From assembly GCA_963699305.1 (NCBI GenBank), contig OY969431.1:1116001-1180000 (forward strand): DNA of 64,000 nt, in the 5' to 3' direction. The notes beneath the pieces are model-generated. The model was not told the origin of the DNA, made no database searches, and saw only the letters and a program-made list of their open reading frames with translations. Below, piece by piece: positions 45,569 through 54,593 of the stretch (positions within the stretch are counted from its first letter, which is position 1; each line of letters opens with the position of its first letter). This DNA comes from JBGQAS01 sp963699305 (lineage in GTDB: Bacteria; Chloroflexota; Anaerolineae; Anaerolineales; Anaerolineaceae). A program made the position numbers and the translations under genes.

Positions 45569-47390
45569 TAATTTTTTTGAGGAAGAAGAATTTGAAGCGA
45601 AGTTAAATAAAAAAACATTCGCCCGGATAGTGAAAACAGCCGGCAAGCATATGCCTTGGGTAACCGGATTCCTCGCTGCAATCCTGGTCGTTTCGGGTTT
45701 GGATGCTGTTTTTACCTTCATCAGCAAACATATCATCGATGATGGTATTGTTGCTCGAAATATCCCCGTCCTTCTCAGGTATGTTACTTTGTACGGTGGA
45801 TTGATCCTCATCCAAGCATGCGGTGTTTTCACATTCATTTACCTCGTTGGTATTTTGGGTGAAAAAATTCGCTACGACTTACGCCAGCAGATGTTCAATC
45901 ATCTTCAGGAACTCTCACTCTCCTATTACAGCCGGACACCGGTCGGTTGGATCATGGCACGCGTGACATCCGATTCTGACCGCGTGTCGGATTTGATGAC
46001 CTGGGCATTGCTTGATTCCACATGGGCAGCCATGAATATTTTGACCTCGATGGTTTTCATGCTGATCATCAACTGGCGTCTTGCACTGATTGTGCTGATC
46101 ATCCTTCCAATATTATTAATCATTGGGATTGAGTTCCGGAAGCGCATTCTCAAAGAATATCGCACTGTCCGTCGCATGAACTCAAAGATTGTTGGATCCT
46201 ACAATGAAAACATCACGGGAGTCCGTGTGATAAAGGCTTTGGGACGTGAGAGAGAAAACATGAAGGAATTCGGTGAAATCTCCCAAGGTATGTATCGTTC
46301 CAGTTATCGAGCTGCCTGGTTGAGCGCTTTGTTTTTACCGGTCGTTCAAATGATTGCAGCTTTCGCCCTCGGTAGTATTGTCTGGTATGGCGGCGTTCAG
46401 GCGCAAGTTGCAGGCATGACCGTAGGCAGTATCCAGGCATTCGTCAGCTATGTCACTTTCATGATGTGGCCAATTCAGGATTTGGCACGTGTTTTTGCCG
46501 AAATGCAGCATGCCATCGCATCTGCGGAGAGGATTTTCTCTTTGGTGGATACCAAGCCTGAAGTAGTCAACAAGCGTGGAGCAAAGGATCATGACTCGAT
46601 CCACGGAAGGATTGATTTCGACCACGTTTCGTTTTCATATTCCGATGCTGCGGATGTTCCCGTGATTCGCGACTTAAGCATGCAAGTCCGCGCAGGGGAA
46701 ACAATCGCCTTGGTTGGTCCTACTGGTGGAGGAAAAACCACCATCATCAATCTTTTATGCAGGTTTTATGAGCCGACGAAGGGAATGATCCGGATTTCCG
46801 GAGAAGATTACCGAAAAATCACACTGCAATCCATTCAATCACGGATAGGGATTGTTCTGCAAACCCCACATCTATTTTCAGGATCCATTCGGGAGAATAT
46901 CCGCTATGGCAGGATTACTGCCACGAATGACGAGATTGTGGAAGCATCCACTCTGGCTGGTGCACATGACTTTATCACAAGGCTTGCTAAGCAATACGAC
47001 GAGGAAGTAGGCGAAGGCGGCAACTTGCTCTCGGTTGGACAAAAACAACTTATCAGTCTTGCCCGCGCCATTTTAGCGAAACCTGAGATCTTCATTATGG
47101 ATGAAGCGACCAGCTCCGTGGACACATTGACGGAAACCCTAATCCAAAAAGGAATGGAAAACCTTATGAAAAAAGGGACAAGCTTTATCATTGCCCACCG
47201 GCTCTCCACGATCAAGCGAGCTGATCGTATTATCGTCATTGAAAATGGTCGAATTGCAGAAATGGGTACCCATTCTGAATTGCTTCGACTGCATGGAAAA
47301 TATTTCCAGCTTTACACCCGGCAATTCCGACATCAATTGGAATCAGAGCTAGATCCTTTGGGTGAAAACGCTATGGCTGTCACAGGTTAA
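45561..47390 (+). CDS. ABC exporter half-transporter B, catalytic partner
   Basis: 609 aa from ATG 45561. Membrane domain about 20-320, ATPase 355-590: LVGPTGGGKTTIINLL, Walker B IFIMDEATSSVDT with the catalytic Glu, and IIAHRLSTI. Its signature is LLSVGQKQLISLARAI, so LSGGQ is altered. With half A this gives one canonical site (half B Walker motifs with half A LSGGQ) and one degenerate site (half A Asp with half B LSVGQ), exactly the asymmetry of heterodimeric multidrug exporters. Substrate unknown; drugs or peptides are likely. Confidence 0.92.
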   Translation: MPDNFFEEEEFEAKLNKKTFARIVKTAGKHMPWVTGFLAAILVVSGLDAVFTFISKHIIDDGIVARNIPVLLRYVTLYGGLILIQACGVFTFIYLVGILGEKIRYDLRQQMFNHLQELSLSYYSRTPVGWIMARVTSDSDRVSDLMTWALLDSTWAAMNILTSMVFMLIINWRLALIVLIILPILLIIGIEFRKRILKEYRTVRRMNSKIVGSYNENITGVRVIKALGRERENMKEFGEISQGMYRSSYRAAWLSALFLPVVQMIAAFALGSIVWYGGVQAQVAGMTVGSIQAFVSYVTFMMWPIQDLARVFAEMQHAIASAERIFSLVDTKPEVVNKRGAKDHDSIHGRIDFDHVSFSYSDAADVPVIRDLSMQVRAGETIALVGPTGGGKTTIINLLCRFYEPTKGMIRISGEDYRKITLQSIQSRIGIVLQTPHLFSGSIRENIRYGRITATNDEIVEASTLAGAHDFITRLAKQYDEEVGEGGNLLSVGQKQLISLARAILAKPEIFIMDEATSSVDTLTETLIQKGMENLMKKGTSFIIAHRLSTIKRADRIIVIENGRIAEMGTHSELLRLHGKYFQLYTRQFRHQLESELDPLGENAMAVTG

Positions 47391-47397
47391 AACTAGG

Positions 47398-47403
47398 TAT
47401 AAT
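47398..47403 (+). promoter_or_regulatory. -10 box of the lipoprotein gene
   Basis: TATAAT between the ABC stop (47388-47390) and GGAAGGAG before the lipoprotein ATG, so this gene can be transcribed apart from the exporter. Confidence 0.5.
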
Positions 47404-47424
47404 GTTTTTCTGGAAGGAGAATAG

Positions 47425-48099
47425 ATGGTAAAAACATATTCTTTGTTGATCTTGGTGATGATTTCCTTGTTAGCAATCACAGGCTGCGGTGTTGGTTCAA
47501 GCGGTACTCCAACGGAAGCTCCTGAAATGATCTATACACGGGTTGCCCAAACTATCCAAGCGAACATGACACAAACGGCATTGTTTATGCCAACTGGTAC
47601 CACCACCGCCACCATTGCACCAACTCAAACTGCTACCAGTACCACTCCCCCGTTGCCCACCATTCAGGCACAAACTACTGGCACAGGGATGGTCATTCCA
47701 ACGGTGCAATACTTAAACACGCCAATCAGCGTCGCAACCAGTGTCACGTACAATATTCCGGGAGATCATGCACGTTATCTTTACAACCGTCCGACAGATG
47801 GTTTTACAATTCAAGCCGAGCATGATTTTACCATCGTCTATGCCCTGGAAAATATTGGTACAACCACTTGGAACACCAATTACACCTGGCGTTTCATCGG
47901 TGGCACAAAATGTTGGGAAGTTACTTCGGTCAACCTGCCAAATGCAGTAAAACCAGGCGAACGGGTTGAGATCTTCGTAGCTTGCTTTGCACCCGTTGAA
48001 AATATCGGAGATTATTATAATCGTTGGGCACTCTATACCGATTCTGGTTTGTTTGTAAATGGTTCTGAAGGATATCTATTTTACACAACGACCCATTAA
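47425..48099 (+). CDS. Lipoprotein with NBR1-like Ig domain
   Basis: 224 aa. Signal peptide 1-20 with lipobox AITGC (Cys21). Residues 25-100 are a Thr/Pro-rich linker. Residues about 115-220 form an Ig-like domain (FTIVYALENIGTTTWNTNY, KPGERVEIFV), as in the NBR1-type four-Trp domain often found in Chloroflexota surface lipoproteins. It is probably an extracytoplasmic binding protein. RBS GGAAGGAG. Confidence 0.83.
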   Translation: MVKTYSLLILVMISLLAITGCGVGSSGTPTEAPEMIYTRVAQTIQANMTQTALFMPTGTTTATIAPTQTATSTTPPLPTIQAQTTGTGMVIPTVQYLNTPISVATSVTYNIPGDHARYLYNRPTDGFTIQAEHDFTIVYALENIGTTTWNTNYTWRFIGGTKCWEVTSVNLPNAVKPGERVEIFVACFAPVENIGDYYNRWALYTDSGLFVNGSEGYLFYTTTH

Positions 48100-48147
48100 T
48101 TCTCTAATCAAAACAATGAATCCCGGGGGATTCCCTGTATTCATGCA

Positions 48148-48894
48148 TTATTTGTAAATCATTACAGGACCATCCGAGCATACTAACCATCCATTTTTAT
48201 CCCCCGGTAAATCTTCTGCCTCGCAGTTTCCACAAAGCCCCAAACCACATCGTATTTTAGCTTCCCAGGATAACTGGTGCGGCAGGTGTTTCTTGTCGCA
48301 TACCGCGTGGATGGCTTCAAGCATCCCGGTGGGGCCGCAGGCATATGCACAATCGCAATTCTCCGGTGAGACGATCTCAGAAAAGGTCTCCGTAACCAAT
48401 CCTTTCATTCCTTTACTTCCATCTTCGGTCGATATGTGTGTCTCATTAACTAACTTACTCAATGCATCCGAAAGAATCAATTCATCTGCTGTCCTGGCAC
48501 CACAATGAAAAGTGATTTTCCTGCTTTGTTCTGCGGCATTTTTAGCCAGGAGGTGCAATGGGGCGGCTCCATATCCACCTGCTACCAGGTGGATGGAATT
48601 ACCTAACAACTGGAAACCGTTGCCGAATGGTCCACGGATCCAAATTCTATCTCCGGCTGTCAATTGATGGGCAGTGTGCGTGAAATGTCCAACATCCACA
48701 ATCGTCATGCTTAAAGGATCATCATCCATAATGCTAAATGGTTTCTCACCGATCCCGGGCAGCCAAGCCATGATAAATTGCCCTGGGTCGACCTCGAGTG
48801 AACCATCCAATATGAACGTTTTTGTGCGGAAATTTTCAACCCTTATCTCCCGGATGACTAATGCATGATGACAATTCTCACTAAAGGCATTCAT
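48148..48894 (-). CDS. pyrK: Dihydroorotate dehydrogenase electron-transfer subunit
   Basis: 248 aa. FAD domain 10-100 (PGQFIMAWLPG), NAD domain with LVAGGYGAAPLHLL, ACGPTGML, and a [2Fe-2S] site in IRCGLGLCGNCE plus a final Cys. It passes electrons from dihydroorotate via PyrD to NAD+. Last gene of the pyrC-B-FE-D-K unit. Confidence 0.93.
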   Translation of the reverse strand: MNAFSENCHHALVIREIRVENFRTKTFILDGSLEVDPGQFIMAWLPGIGEKPFSIMDDDPLSMTIVDVGHFTHTAHQLTAGDRIWIRGPFGNGFQLLGNSIHLVAGGYGAAPLHLLAKNAAEQSRKITFHCGARTADELILSDALSKLVNETHISTEDGSKGMKGLVTETFSEIVSPENCDCAYACGPTGMLEAIHAVCDKKHLPHQLSWEAKIRCGLGLCGNCEAEDLPGDKNGWLVCSDGPVMIYK

Positions 48895-48895
48895 A

Positions 48896-49822
48896 TTATT
48901 TCAATGCCGCTCCCTTGATTTCAGAAAGAGTGGAGATTTTCTCCTCCACCATAAATGTGTTCAATTCTTCATTCAATTGCTGGATAGCAATAATTCCCCG
49001 GCTCCATATCACTGAACCAATTCCGACGAGGCTTGCACCTACCATGATCATTTCAGCAGCGTCACTTCCTGAATTAATTCCTCCGGTTCCGATGATTGGA
49101 GTATTCACTTTTGAAGCGATCTCAGCCACGCATCGCAATGCAATCGGTTTTATCGCTGCCCCGGATAGACCACCGCTTTTATTTGTAAGTACAGGTTTCC
49201 GTGCTCGTACATCGATAATCATCCCCGGCATGGTATTGATTGCTGTTATGGCATCTGCCCCCGCTCTGGAAACCGCAGATGCAATTCTTGCAAGGTTGGG
49301 CACATTCGGTGCCAGCTTTACGCTGATGGGAATTTTGATGGCTTTTTTTACAGCTAAGGTTACCTGTGCAGCACCTTTTTCATCAGCGGCGAATGGCAAA
49401 CCAAATTCATTGTGCACATTGGGGCATGAAATATTCAGTTCAACTAGCTCCGGCTCTGCCTCTGCAACGATCCGCGCTGTCTCGGCAAATTCTTCCACAC
49501 TCCCACCAAAGATGCTAGCGAATAACGCAGTTCCATAGGGATGAATGCGCTTCTTCGCTACCTTTAGCATGCTGGCTTCAATTTTCGCTCCTGGGTTGGT
49601 TAACCCTACAGCATTGATGATCCCGTGACCCCAATCAAGTGCGATGGGATTAGAGTGTCCCTCCCTCGGTTCGAGGCTGCAGCTTTTGCTTGTCACCGCT
49701 CCAATTCCCATCTCAGCGATGCGTTCCAGAAGTCCTTCACTGGTACCAAGGATTCCGGACGCGAGGACGAATGGATTTTTAAGTTCCAGCCCAAGAAAAT
49801 TCACATTCAGATGATTATCCAT
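48896..49822 (-). CDS. pyrD: Dihydroorotate dehydrogenase, class 1B catalytic subunit
   Basis: 308 aa TIM barrel with FMN. VELNISCPNVHNEF holds the catalytic Cys of class 1; TSKSCSLEPREGH and GTGGINSGSDAAEMI bind substrate and FMN phosphate. Its pairing with pyrK makes it the NAD-linked 1B type. It overlaps pyrFE by 8 bp and ends 1 bp before pyrK. Confidence 0.94.
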   Translation of the reverse strand: MDNHLNVNFLGLELKNPFVLASGILGTSEGLLERIAEMGIGAVTSKSCSLEPREGHSNPIALDWGHGIINAVGLTNPGAKIEASMLKVAKKRIHPYGTALFASIFGGSVEEFAETARIVAEAEPELVELNISCPNVHNEFGLPFAADEKGAAQVTLAVKKAIKIPISVKLAPNVPNLARIASAVSRAGADAITAINTMPGMIIDVRARKPVLTNKSGGLSGAAIKPIALRCVAEIASKVNTPIIGTGGINSGSDAAEMIMVGASLVGIGSVIWSRGIIAIQQLNEELNTFMVEEKISTLSEIKGAALK

Positions 49823-51242
49823 GATCGCTTTCCAGGTACGCTATTACTTCCTCGTATTTTGCTTTTTTTAATCTTCCATTGGCGGATAGGATCTCCAGTA
49901 ACTCACGGATGGAAAATATCGAATGGAGCTGAATATTGGCTTTTTCTAACAATTCGCGACCACCTTGTTGCCTATCCACCAGCACCACAACATCCCGTAC
50001 TACAAGTCCGGCTCCTTGAAGTGTTTCAATTGCAGTAAGGATGCTTCCACCGCTGGTAATAACATCCTCCACCAGCGCAACCGTCTGACCTTTTGAATAA
50101 TCCCCCTCTATAGATTGCCCAGTCCCGTACTGCTTGATTTCTTTACGCGGGTATATCATGGACTGGTTATTCACTAATGCGATCCCTGTTGCAATGGGTA
50201 ATGCTGCATAAGGTACAGCTGCAATTCTATCAAAAGTCAGCGTCTTTACTTTTCCTTGATAAGCTTCGAGCGCCATATGAAATAAATCCGGGAAAGAGAT
50301 CATCCTCCTCAAGTCGATATAAACCGGAGATTGTTTCCCGGAGCTTAATGTGAAATTACCAAATTTGATGCAATTCGCATCCGCAAGTGCCAGCGCTAGT
50401 TTGGTTTTTCCAGGGTCGGATTTCCCTTTGGTTTTTTTCACAGCCGTCCGAATTGTTTCAATCTGGTTTTTGATTCCTGCTGCTGCGTTTCCTGCATCAT
50501 CGGCATAGATCACGGATCGCGAAACTGGAATAATCAATCCTTTATGATCGTCACGCAATCCGATATTGATCGTGGTTTCCAAGTCGCCGCCTTGGGCACC
50601 AATACCCGGTGCCAGGATCCAATTTTTTGGTGCGATATTCCGAACTGCTGTCAAAGCTTCCGGTTTGGTGGCTCCCACAACAAACCCGATTTGATCCTCG
50701 CTGCCCCAGGTTTGAGCAATGGATGCGATATGTTTATACAACGCCGGGACTCCATGCTGTTGGATTTCTTCCGCTGAAGGGTTGGAGGTTTGACACAACA
50801 CGAAAGCCATCTTTCCGGGGTATTCTAAGAAAGGCTGGATGCCGTCCCTGCCAAGATAAGGATTTACAGTGACTGCATCAGCTTTGAATATTTCAAAAGC
50901 CGCTTTAGCGTAAGCTGCGGCTGTATTGCCAATATCTCCCCGTTTAATATCAAGCAGAATAGGCAGGTGCTTGGGGGCAGCTTGGATAGCCTGAATTAAT
51001 ATTTCAATCCCGCGGGGTCCATATTGTTCAAAAAATGCGATATTTGGCTTTATACAGCATATGTTGTCTTTGGTCCTTTCGATCACATCCAGGCACCATA
51101 GCAGGATGCGTTGCTCTTCGGATTTGTTTTGTGCGAAGGTTTTATTGAATTTTGATAATTCGGGATCTAGACCCAGGCAAAGCAAACTTTTATTTTGCTC
51201 TATCGCAGTTTCAAGTTTTTCTAAAAAGGAAATGTTTTTCAC
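49815..51242 (-). CDS. pyrFE: Bifunctional orotidine-5'-phosphate decarboxylase/orotate phosphoribosyltransferase
   Basis: 475 aa fusion of the last two steps of UMP synthesis. Residues 1-275 are a type 2 PyrF (LLCLGLDPELSKF, LLDIKRGDIGNTAAAYAKA with the catalytic Lys-Asp set). Residues 295-475 are PyrE (FGNFTLSSGKQSPVYIDLR, ALVEDVITSGGSI as PRPP loop). The order F-E is the reverse of animal UMP synthase. GTG start at 51242 with AGGAA upstream. Confidence 0.92.
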   Translation of the reverse strand: MKNISFLEKLETAIEQNKSLLCLGLDPELSKFNKTFAQNKSEEQRILLWCLDVIERTKDNICCIKPNIAFFEQYGPRGIEILIQAIQAAPKHLPILLDIKRGDIGNTAAAYAKAAFEIFKADAVTVNPYLGRDGIQPFLEYPGKMAFVLCQTSNPSAEEIQQHGVPALYKHIASIAQTWGSEDQIGFVVGATKPEALTAVRNIAPKNWILAPGIGAQGGDLETTINIGLRDDHKGLIIPVSRSVIYADDAGNAAAGIKNQIETIRTAVKKTKGKSDPGKTKLALALADANCIKFGNFTLSSGKQSPVYIDLRRMISFPDLFHMALEAYQGKVKTLTFDRIAAVPYAALPIATGIALVNNQSMIYPRKEIKQYGTGQSIEGDYSKGQTVALVEDVITSGGSILTAIETLQGAGLVVRDVVVLVDRQQGGRELLEKANIQLHSIFSIRELLEILSANGRLKKAKYEEVIAYLESDHG

Positions 51243-51265
51243 AGTTATATTCCTTTGTACTTTTT

Positions 51266-52264
51266 TTATGCTCTACCAAGAACCGCCGCAAGTAACGCCA
51301 TGCGGATAAACATTCCGTTCTTAACCTGCCGGAAATAAGCCGCACGCGCATCCTTGTCCACATCCTCACTGATCTCCCCAACCCGCGGAAGAGGATGCAT
51401 GACCACCATTTTTGACTTGGCGCGTTTCATCAATTCGGATGTGATCAAGTATTGGTTTTTAACCTCCTCATATTGAGCCATATCGGTAAATCGCTCTTTT
51501 TGGACCCGGGTCACATATAACACATCTGCATTTTCGATCACCTCGGCAACGTCGTGCGTTTCCCGTACTTCGATTTTGCGGTCGATCACGTGGTTCATGA
51601 TTGCCATTGGCAGGCGCAGGATATCGGGTGATACGAATCGCAGGCTGACATCGTAATTAATTAATAGCTTGGTCAGCGAATGGATGGTGCGTCCAAACCG
51701 TAGATCGCCGATCATGGCAATCTTCAACCCATCGATAGTGCCTAATTCTTCCTTGATCGTAAAAAGGTCCAGGAGCGCTTGAGTTGGATGTTCACCCGCC
51801 CCATCACCCCGGTTAATGACTGGGATATCGGCAGCCTCCGCTGCCACGCGTGCCGACCCAATCTCCGGATGCCGCAGCACAATGACATCCGAGTATTGTT
51901 CGAGAGTACGGATGGTATCGGGTAAGCTCTCCCCCTTCGCCACGCTGGAAAACTGCACCCCTTGTGTGATGGGTATCACAGATCCACCCAGTCGTTCCAT
52001 CGCTGCAATAAAGGAAGCACTTGTTCTGGTGCTCGGCTCATAAAAAAGGCATGACAGGATGTTTCCATGTAACAAATCGCAAGCTCCAACATGTTCCACC
52101 AATTCACGCATCTCTTCCGCACGGTGGAAAATATAAGCAAGCATGTCGTTGTCAAATTGATCTACGGATAGGATATCTTTTCCTTTTAAGCCGTTACTTA
52201 ATGGAGCTTTCTTTTTCATTTTTTCGATATCGAACAGTTTTGGTGGTTTGTTTGTTGAAGTCAT
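51266..52264 (-). CDS. pyrB: Aspartate carbamoyltransferase catalytic chain
   Basis: 332 aa from ATG 52264 (AGGAG 5 bases upstream); a start at 52330 would add 22 residues across a terminator. FYEPSTRTSASF binds carbamoyl phosphate, HPTQALLDL and VMHPLPRVGEI complete the active site. It makes carbamoyl aspartate. No pyrI regulatory gene is present. Confidence 0.94.
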   Translation of the reverse strand: MTSTNKPPKLFDIEKMKKKAPLSNGLKGKDILSVDQFDNDMLAYIFHRAEEMRELVEHVGACDLLHGNILSCLFYEPSTRTSASFIAAMERLGGSVIPITQGVQFSSVAKGESLPDTIRTLEQYSDVIVLRHPEIGSARVAAEAADIPVINRGDGAGEHPTQALLDLFTIKEELGTIDGLKIAMIGDLRFGRTIHSLTKLLINYDVSLRFVSPDILRLPMAIMNHVIDRKIEVRETHDVAEVIENADVLYVTRVQKERFTDMAQYEEVKNQYLITSELMKRAKSKMVVMHPLPRVGEISEDVDKDARAAYFRQVKNGMFIRMALLAAVLGRA

Positions 52265-52280
52265 TTTTCTCCTTTGAATT

Positions 52281-52312
52281 GAAAAAAATGAACCCGTAAA
52301 AAAGGGTTCATT
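52281..52312 (-). terminator. Intrinsic terminator between pyrC and pyrB
   Basis: On the minus strand AATGAACCC (52312-52304) pairs with GGGTTCATT (52295-52287) over 8 nt and is followed by a U run. It includes the pyrC stop and lies within the pyrimidine unit, so it may be an attenuator rather than a full stop. Confidence 0.85.
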
Positions 52313-53339
52313 AATGGACGATGCTTCCATCCTCGAAAGCTAACTTGCCTTTCAAGACGACTCTTTTTATTTTCCCTTGCACTTTCCTTCCGTGAAAAGG
52401 ACTCCAGCCACATTTCGTGTACAACATCGTGTTGTCAATTGTAGCGCGCTCATCCAGAGAAACTTCTACCCAGGTGTTGTTCTGGGCTGGCAGATGAAAT
52501 ATTTTTCGTGGATTGATATCCATTAATTCACTCAGTCGTTTTAGGGATAATTTGCTATTGAAAACTGCATCCAGCAGGAGTGGAATAGTGGTTTCCAAAC
52601 CGGGAACTCCTGATGGTGGATTTTCGCTGTTTTTCTCTGTCAGCGTATGGGGGGCATGATCGCTTGCAATGCAGTCGATCGTGGAGTTAATATGTTCCCA
52701 TAGAGCATTTACATCATCCGAAGTTGCCAAGGAAGGACGCATCTCTCCCAGCGTACCTAGTCTTTTTGCATCTTTCCCGGTTAGGAATAAATGATGCGGT
52801 GTTACTTCGCATGTGATCGGAAGATGTCTCGATTTTGCATATGCGATTAATTCTATTTCTTCCCTACGGCTGACATGGCATACATGAAGCGACCGGTTGA
52901 AAGAGGTAGCCAGTCCAATCGCCATCGCCAACATCGCTCCTTCGGCATGCACTGCAATCGGTTTGCTTTTTGGCCATGACTGAAAAATACGGTTGAGTGT
53001 TTTCAGGTCAGTTATCCCTAATGGACCATACGCAGCGTTCATGTACAATTTAAGACCAACTGCCTGGTCGGAAATCTCAGGCAGTTGGTGTATGCTTTCG
53101 GTGGTAACACCGGCGAAAAAAAGTACATCGCACAGTGCTTTTTTAGATGCAGTTGCGATCACCTTTTTTAGACGCACCACTGATGTGATCGGAGGATTGG
53201 TGTTCGGCATGGCCAGTACCCTGGTAATTCCCCCAGCCAAAGCTGCTTTTGAACCGGAAATGAAATCTTCCTTATGTTCCCCCCCTGGAACTCTCAAGTG
53301 GACGTGCACGTCTGTAAAACCTGGAATTCGTATCATCAT
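52311..53339 (-). CDS. pyrC: Dihydroorotase, CAD-type
   Basis: 342 aa from ATG 53339; a TTG at 53354 and ATG at 53336 are alternatives. FTDVHVHLRVPG gives the HxH metal site, MPNTNPP the substrate loop, CHVSRREE and VTPHHLFL the other His ligands, and IASDHAPHT the catalytic Asp. It closes carbamoyl aspartate to dihydroorotate. First gene of the unit; no strong RBS. Confidence 0.92.
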   Translation of the reverse strand: MMIRIPGFTDVHVHLRVPGGEHKEDFISGSKAALAGGITRVLAMPNTNPPITSVVRLKKVIATASKKALCDVLFFAGVTTESIHQLPEISDQAVGLKLYMNAAYGPLGITDLKTLNRIFQSWPKSKPIAVHAEGAMLAMAIGLATSFNRSLHVCHVSRREEIELIAYAKSRHLPITCEVTPHHLFLTGKDAKRLGTLGEMRPSLATSDDVNALWEHINSTIDCIASDHAPHTLTEKNSENPPSGVPGLETTIPLLLDAVFNSKLSLKRLSELMDINPRKIFHLPAQNNTWVEVSLDERATIDNTMLYTKCGWSPFHGRKVQGKIKRVVLKGKLAFEDGSIVH

Positions 53340-53363
53340 CTCATTAGTTTTCAAAACCTTCCA

Positions 53364-53392
53364 TTTTTATCAGCACGGTCCAAAATTGTCAA
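53364..53392 (-). promoter_or_regulatory. Promoter of the pyrimidine unit
   Basis: TTGACA (53392-53387), 17-bp spacer, TAAAAA (53369-53364) preceded by TGA, reading toward pyrC. The start would be near 53357. Confidence 0.6.
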
Positions 53393-53430
53393 GACATTCG
53401 AGGTTTATTATCCGTGAAATCAACATAAAA

Positions 53431-53446
53431 TACAACAGTTGTTGTA
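53431..53446. promoter_or_regulatory. Palindrome between pyrC and the ROK kinase
   Basis: TACAACA (53431-53437) and TGTTGTA (53440-53446) with a 2-bp centre, in an AT-rich divergent promoter region. A regulator site is possible. Confidence 0.35.
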
Positions 53447-53502
53447 ATTTATTAAGATTGGAAATGGAAGACAATGACTCAACGTCCAATCTACCGCGAT
53501 GC

Positions 53503-53508
53503 TATAAT
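53503..53508 (+). promoter_or_regulatory. Extended -10 of the ROK kinase
   Basis: TGC-TATAAT, box at 53503-53508, ends 7 nt before the ATG at 53516; leaderless start expected. Confidence 0.5.
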
Positions 53509-53515
53509 AACTCGC

Positions 53516-54451
53516 ATGGATACCTACATCGCCATCGATATTGGAGGTACGCATATCCGCGCCGGGCTTTACCCCTCCGAAGGCATCGAACCCATCTGTG
53601 TGGAACGTATTCATACCCAGGGGAAAATGGGATCCTCGCTGGAACGGCTTTTTGAAGTGATAACCCGCATATGGCCGGATAAGGATGCTGTCCGGTGCAT
53701 TGGAGTGGCAGCTCCGGGGTATATTGATGCGCATCGTGGGGTCATCATTTTAGCGCCCAACATACCCCATTGGGACCACCTTCCACTTCAGCAGCTGATC
53801 ACCGATCAGTTTCATGTCCCTGTTCTACTGGGGAATGACGCCAACCTCGCTGCGATGGGTGAATGGCGCTTTGGAGCAGGCAAAGGATTTCACCATCTCC
53901 TGTACCTTACCATCAGTACGGGTATTGGAGCTGGTGTCATCATCAATGACAATTTGTTGTTGGGCGCGCATGGGTTGGCATCTGAATTGGGTCATATTAT
54001 CGTGCTTCCGGATGGCCCAAAGTGCAGCTGCGGTAAAAAGGGACACCTCGAAGCTTTGGCGTCTGGCACAGCCATAGCAAATTACGTAATCACACAAATA
54101 TCCAGGGGACGCGATTCGATGCTAAAAGATGAAAAGGAAATCACCTCGTACAAAGTTGCGCTTGCCGCTCAGGCGAATGATGATCTTTCAAAGGAAGCCG
54201 TTTCACGCGCGGGTTTTTACCTGGGCATTGGCATCGCTAACTTTTTGCAAACCTTTAATCCTGCCATTGTGATTCTGGGTGGTGGAGTTTCCCTCAGTGG
54301 ACCACTCTTTTGGGAAAGCATGAATCAATCTCTAGCCAAGCATGTTTTATCTACAGAGTATCTTGGTAATTTACAGATTGTACCTGCAAAACTAGGGGAT
54401 GATGCTGGTTTGGTGGGGGCATTGGCTCTTGCACATACATGCGCTTTATGA
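53516..54451 (+). CDS. ROK-family sugar kinase, glucokinase-like
   Basis: 311 aa from ATG 53516. AIDIGGTHIRAGLY is the ATP phosphate loop, LGNDANLAAMGEW holds the catalytic Asp, ELGHI the sugar-binding Glu-His, and CSCGKKGHLEALAS the zinc site of ROK proteins. No HTH, so a kinase rather than a repressor. It phosphorylates glucose or a similar hexose. An in-frame ATG at 53474 lies before the -10 box and is unlikely. Confidence 0.9.
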   Translation: MDTYIAIDIGGTHIRAGLYPSEGIEPICVERIHTQGKMGSSLERLFEVITRIWPDKDAVRCIGVAAPGYIDAHRGVIILAPNIPHWDHLPLQQLITDQFHVPVLLGNDANLAAMGEWRFGAGKGFHHLLYLTISTGIGAGVIINDNLLLGAHGLASELGHIIVLPDGPKCSCGKKGHLEALASGTAIANYVITQISRGRDSMLKDEKEITSYKVALAAQANDDLSKEAVSRAGFYLGIGIANFLQTFNPAIVILGGGVSLSGPLFWESMNQSLAKHVLSTEYLGNLQIVPAKLGDDAGLVGALALAHTCAL

Positions 54452-54468
54452 CAAATTACTGTAATTTA

Positions 54469-54522
54469 TATAATATTTATACATAAATATTATATTTATC
54501 CTCCTTTTGGAGGTGCTATAAT
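54469..54522 (+). promoter_or_regulatory. AT-rich palindrome and promoter of the class III aminotransferase
   Basis: TATAATATTTAT (54469-54480) and ATAAATATTATA (54483-54494) form a perfect 26-bp palindrome. A short CCTCC/GGAGG hairpin (about 54500-54513) follows, then TGC-TATAAT (box 54517-54522). The palindrome sits where an activator or the -35 region would be. Confidence 0.5.
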
Positions 54523-54593
54523 GAGTTGTTCGTAGGGTGTGAAAGTAGTTCTGCATCTTGAATTGAGCAATTTATTATAAAAGGAGGATAATT

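Noticed and set aside
48116..48146. GAATCC/GGATTC repeat after the lipoprotein gene as a terminator
   Set aside because: Stem of 6 bp with no T run on either side; too weak to list.
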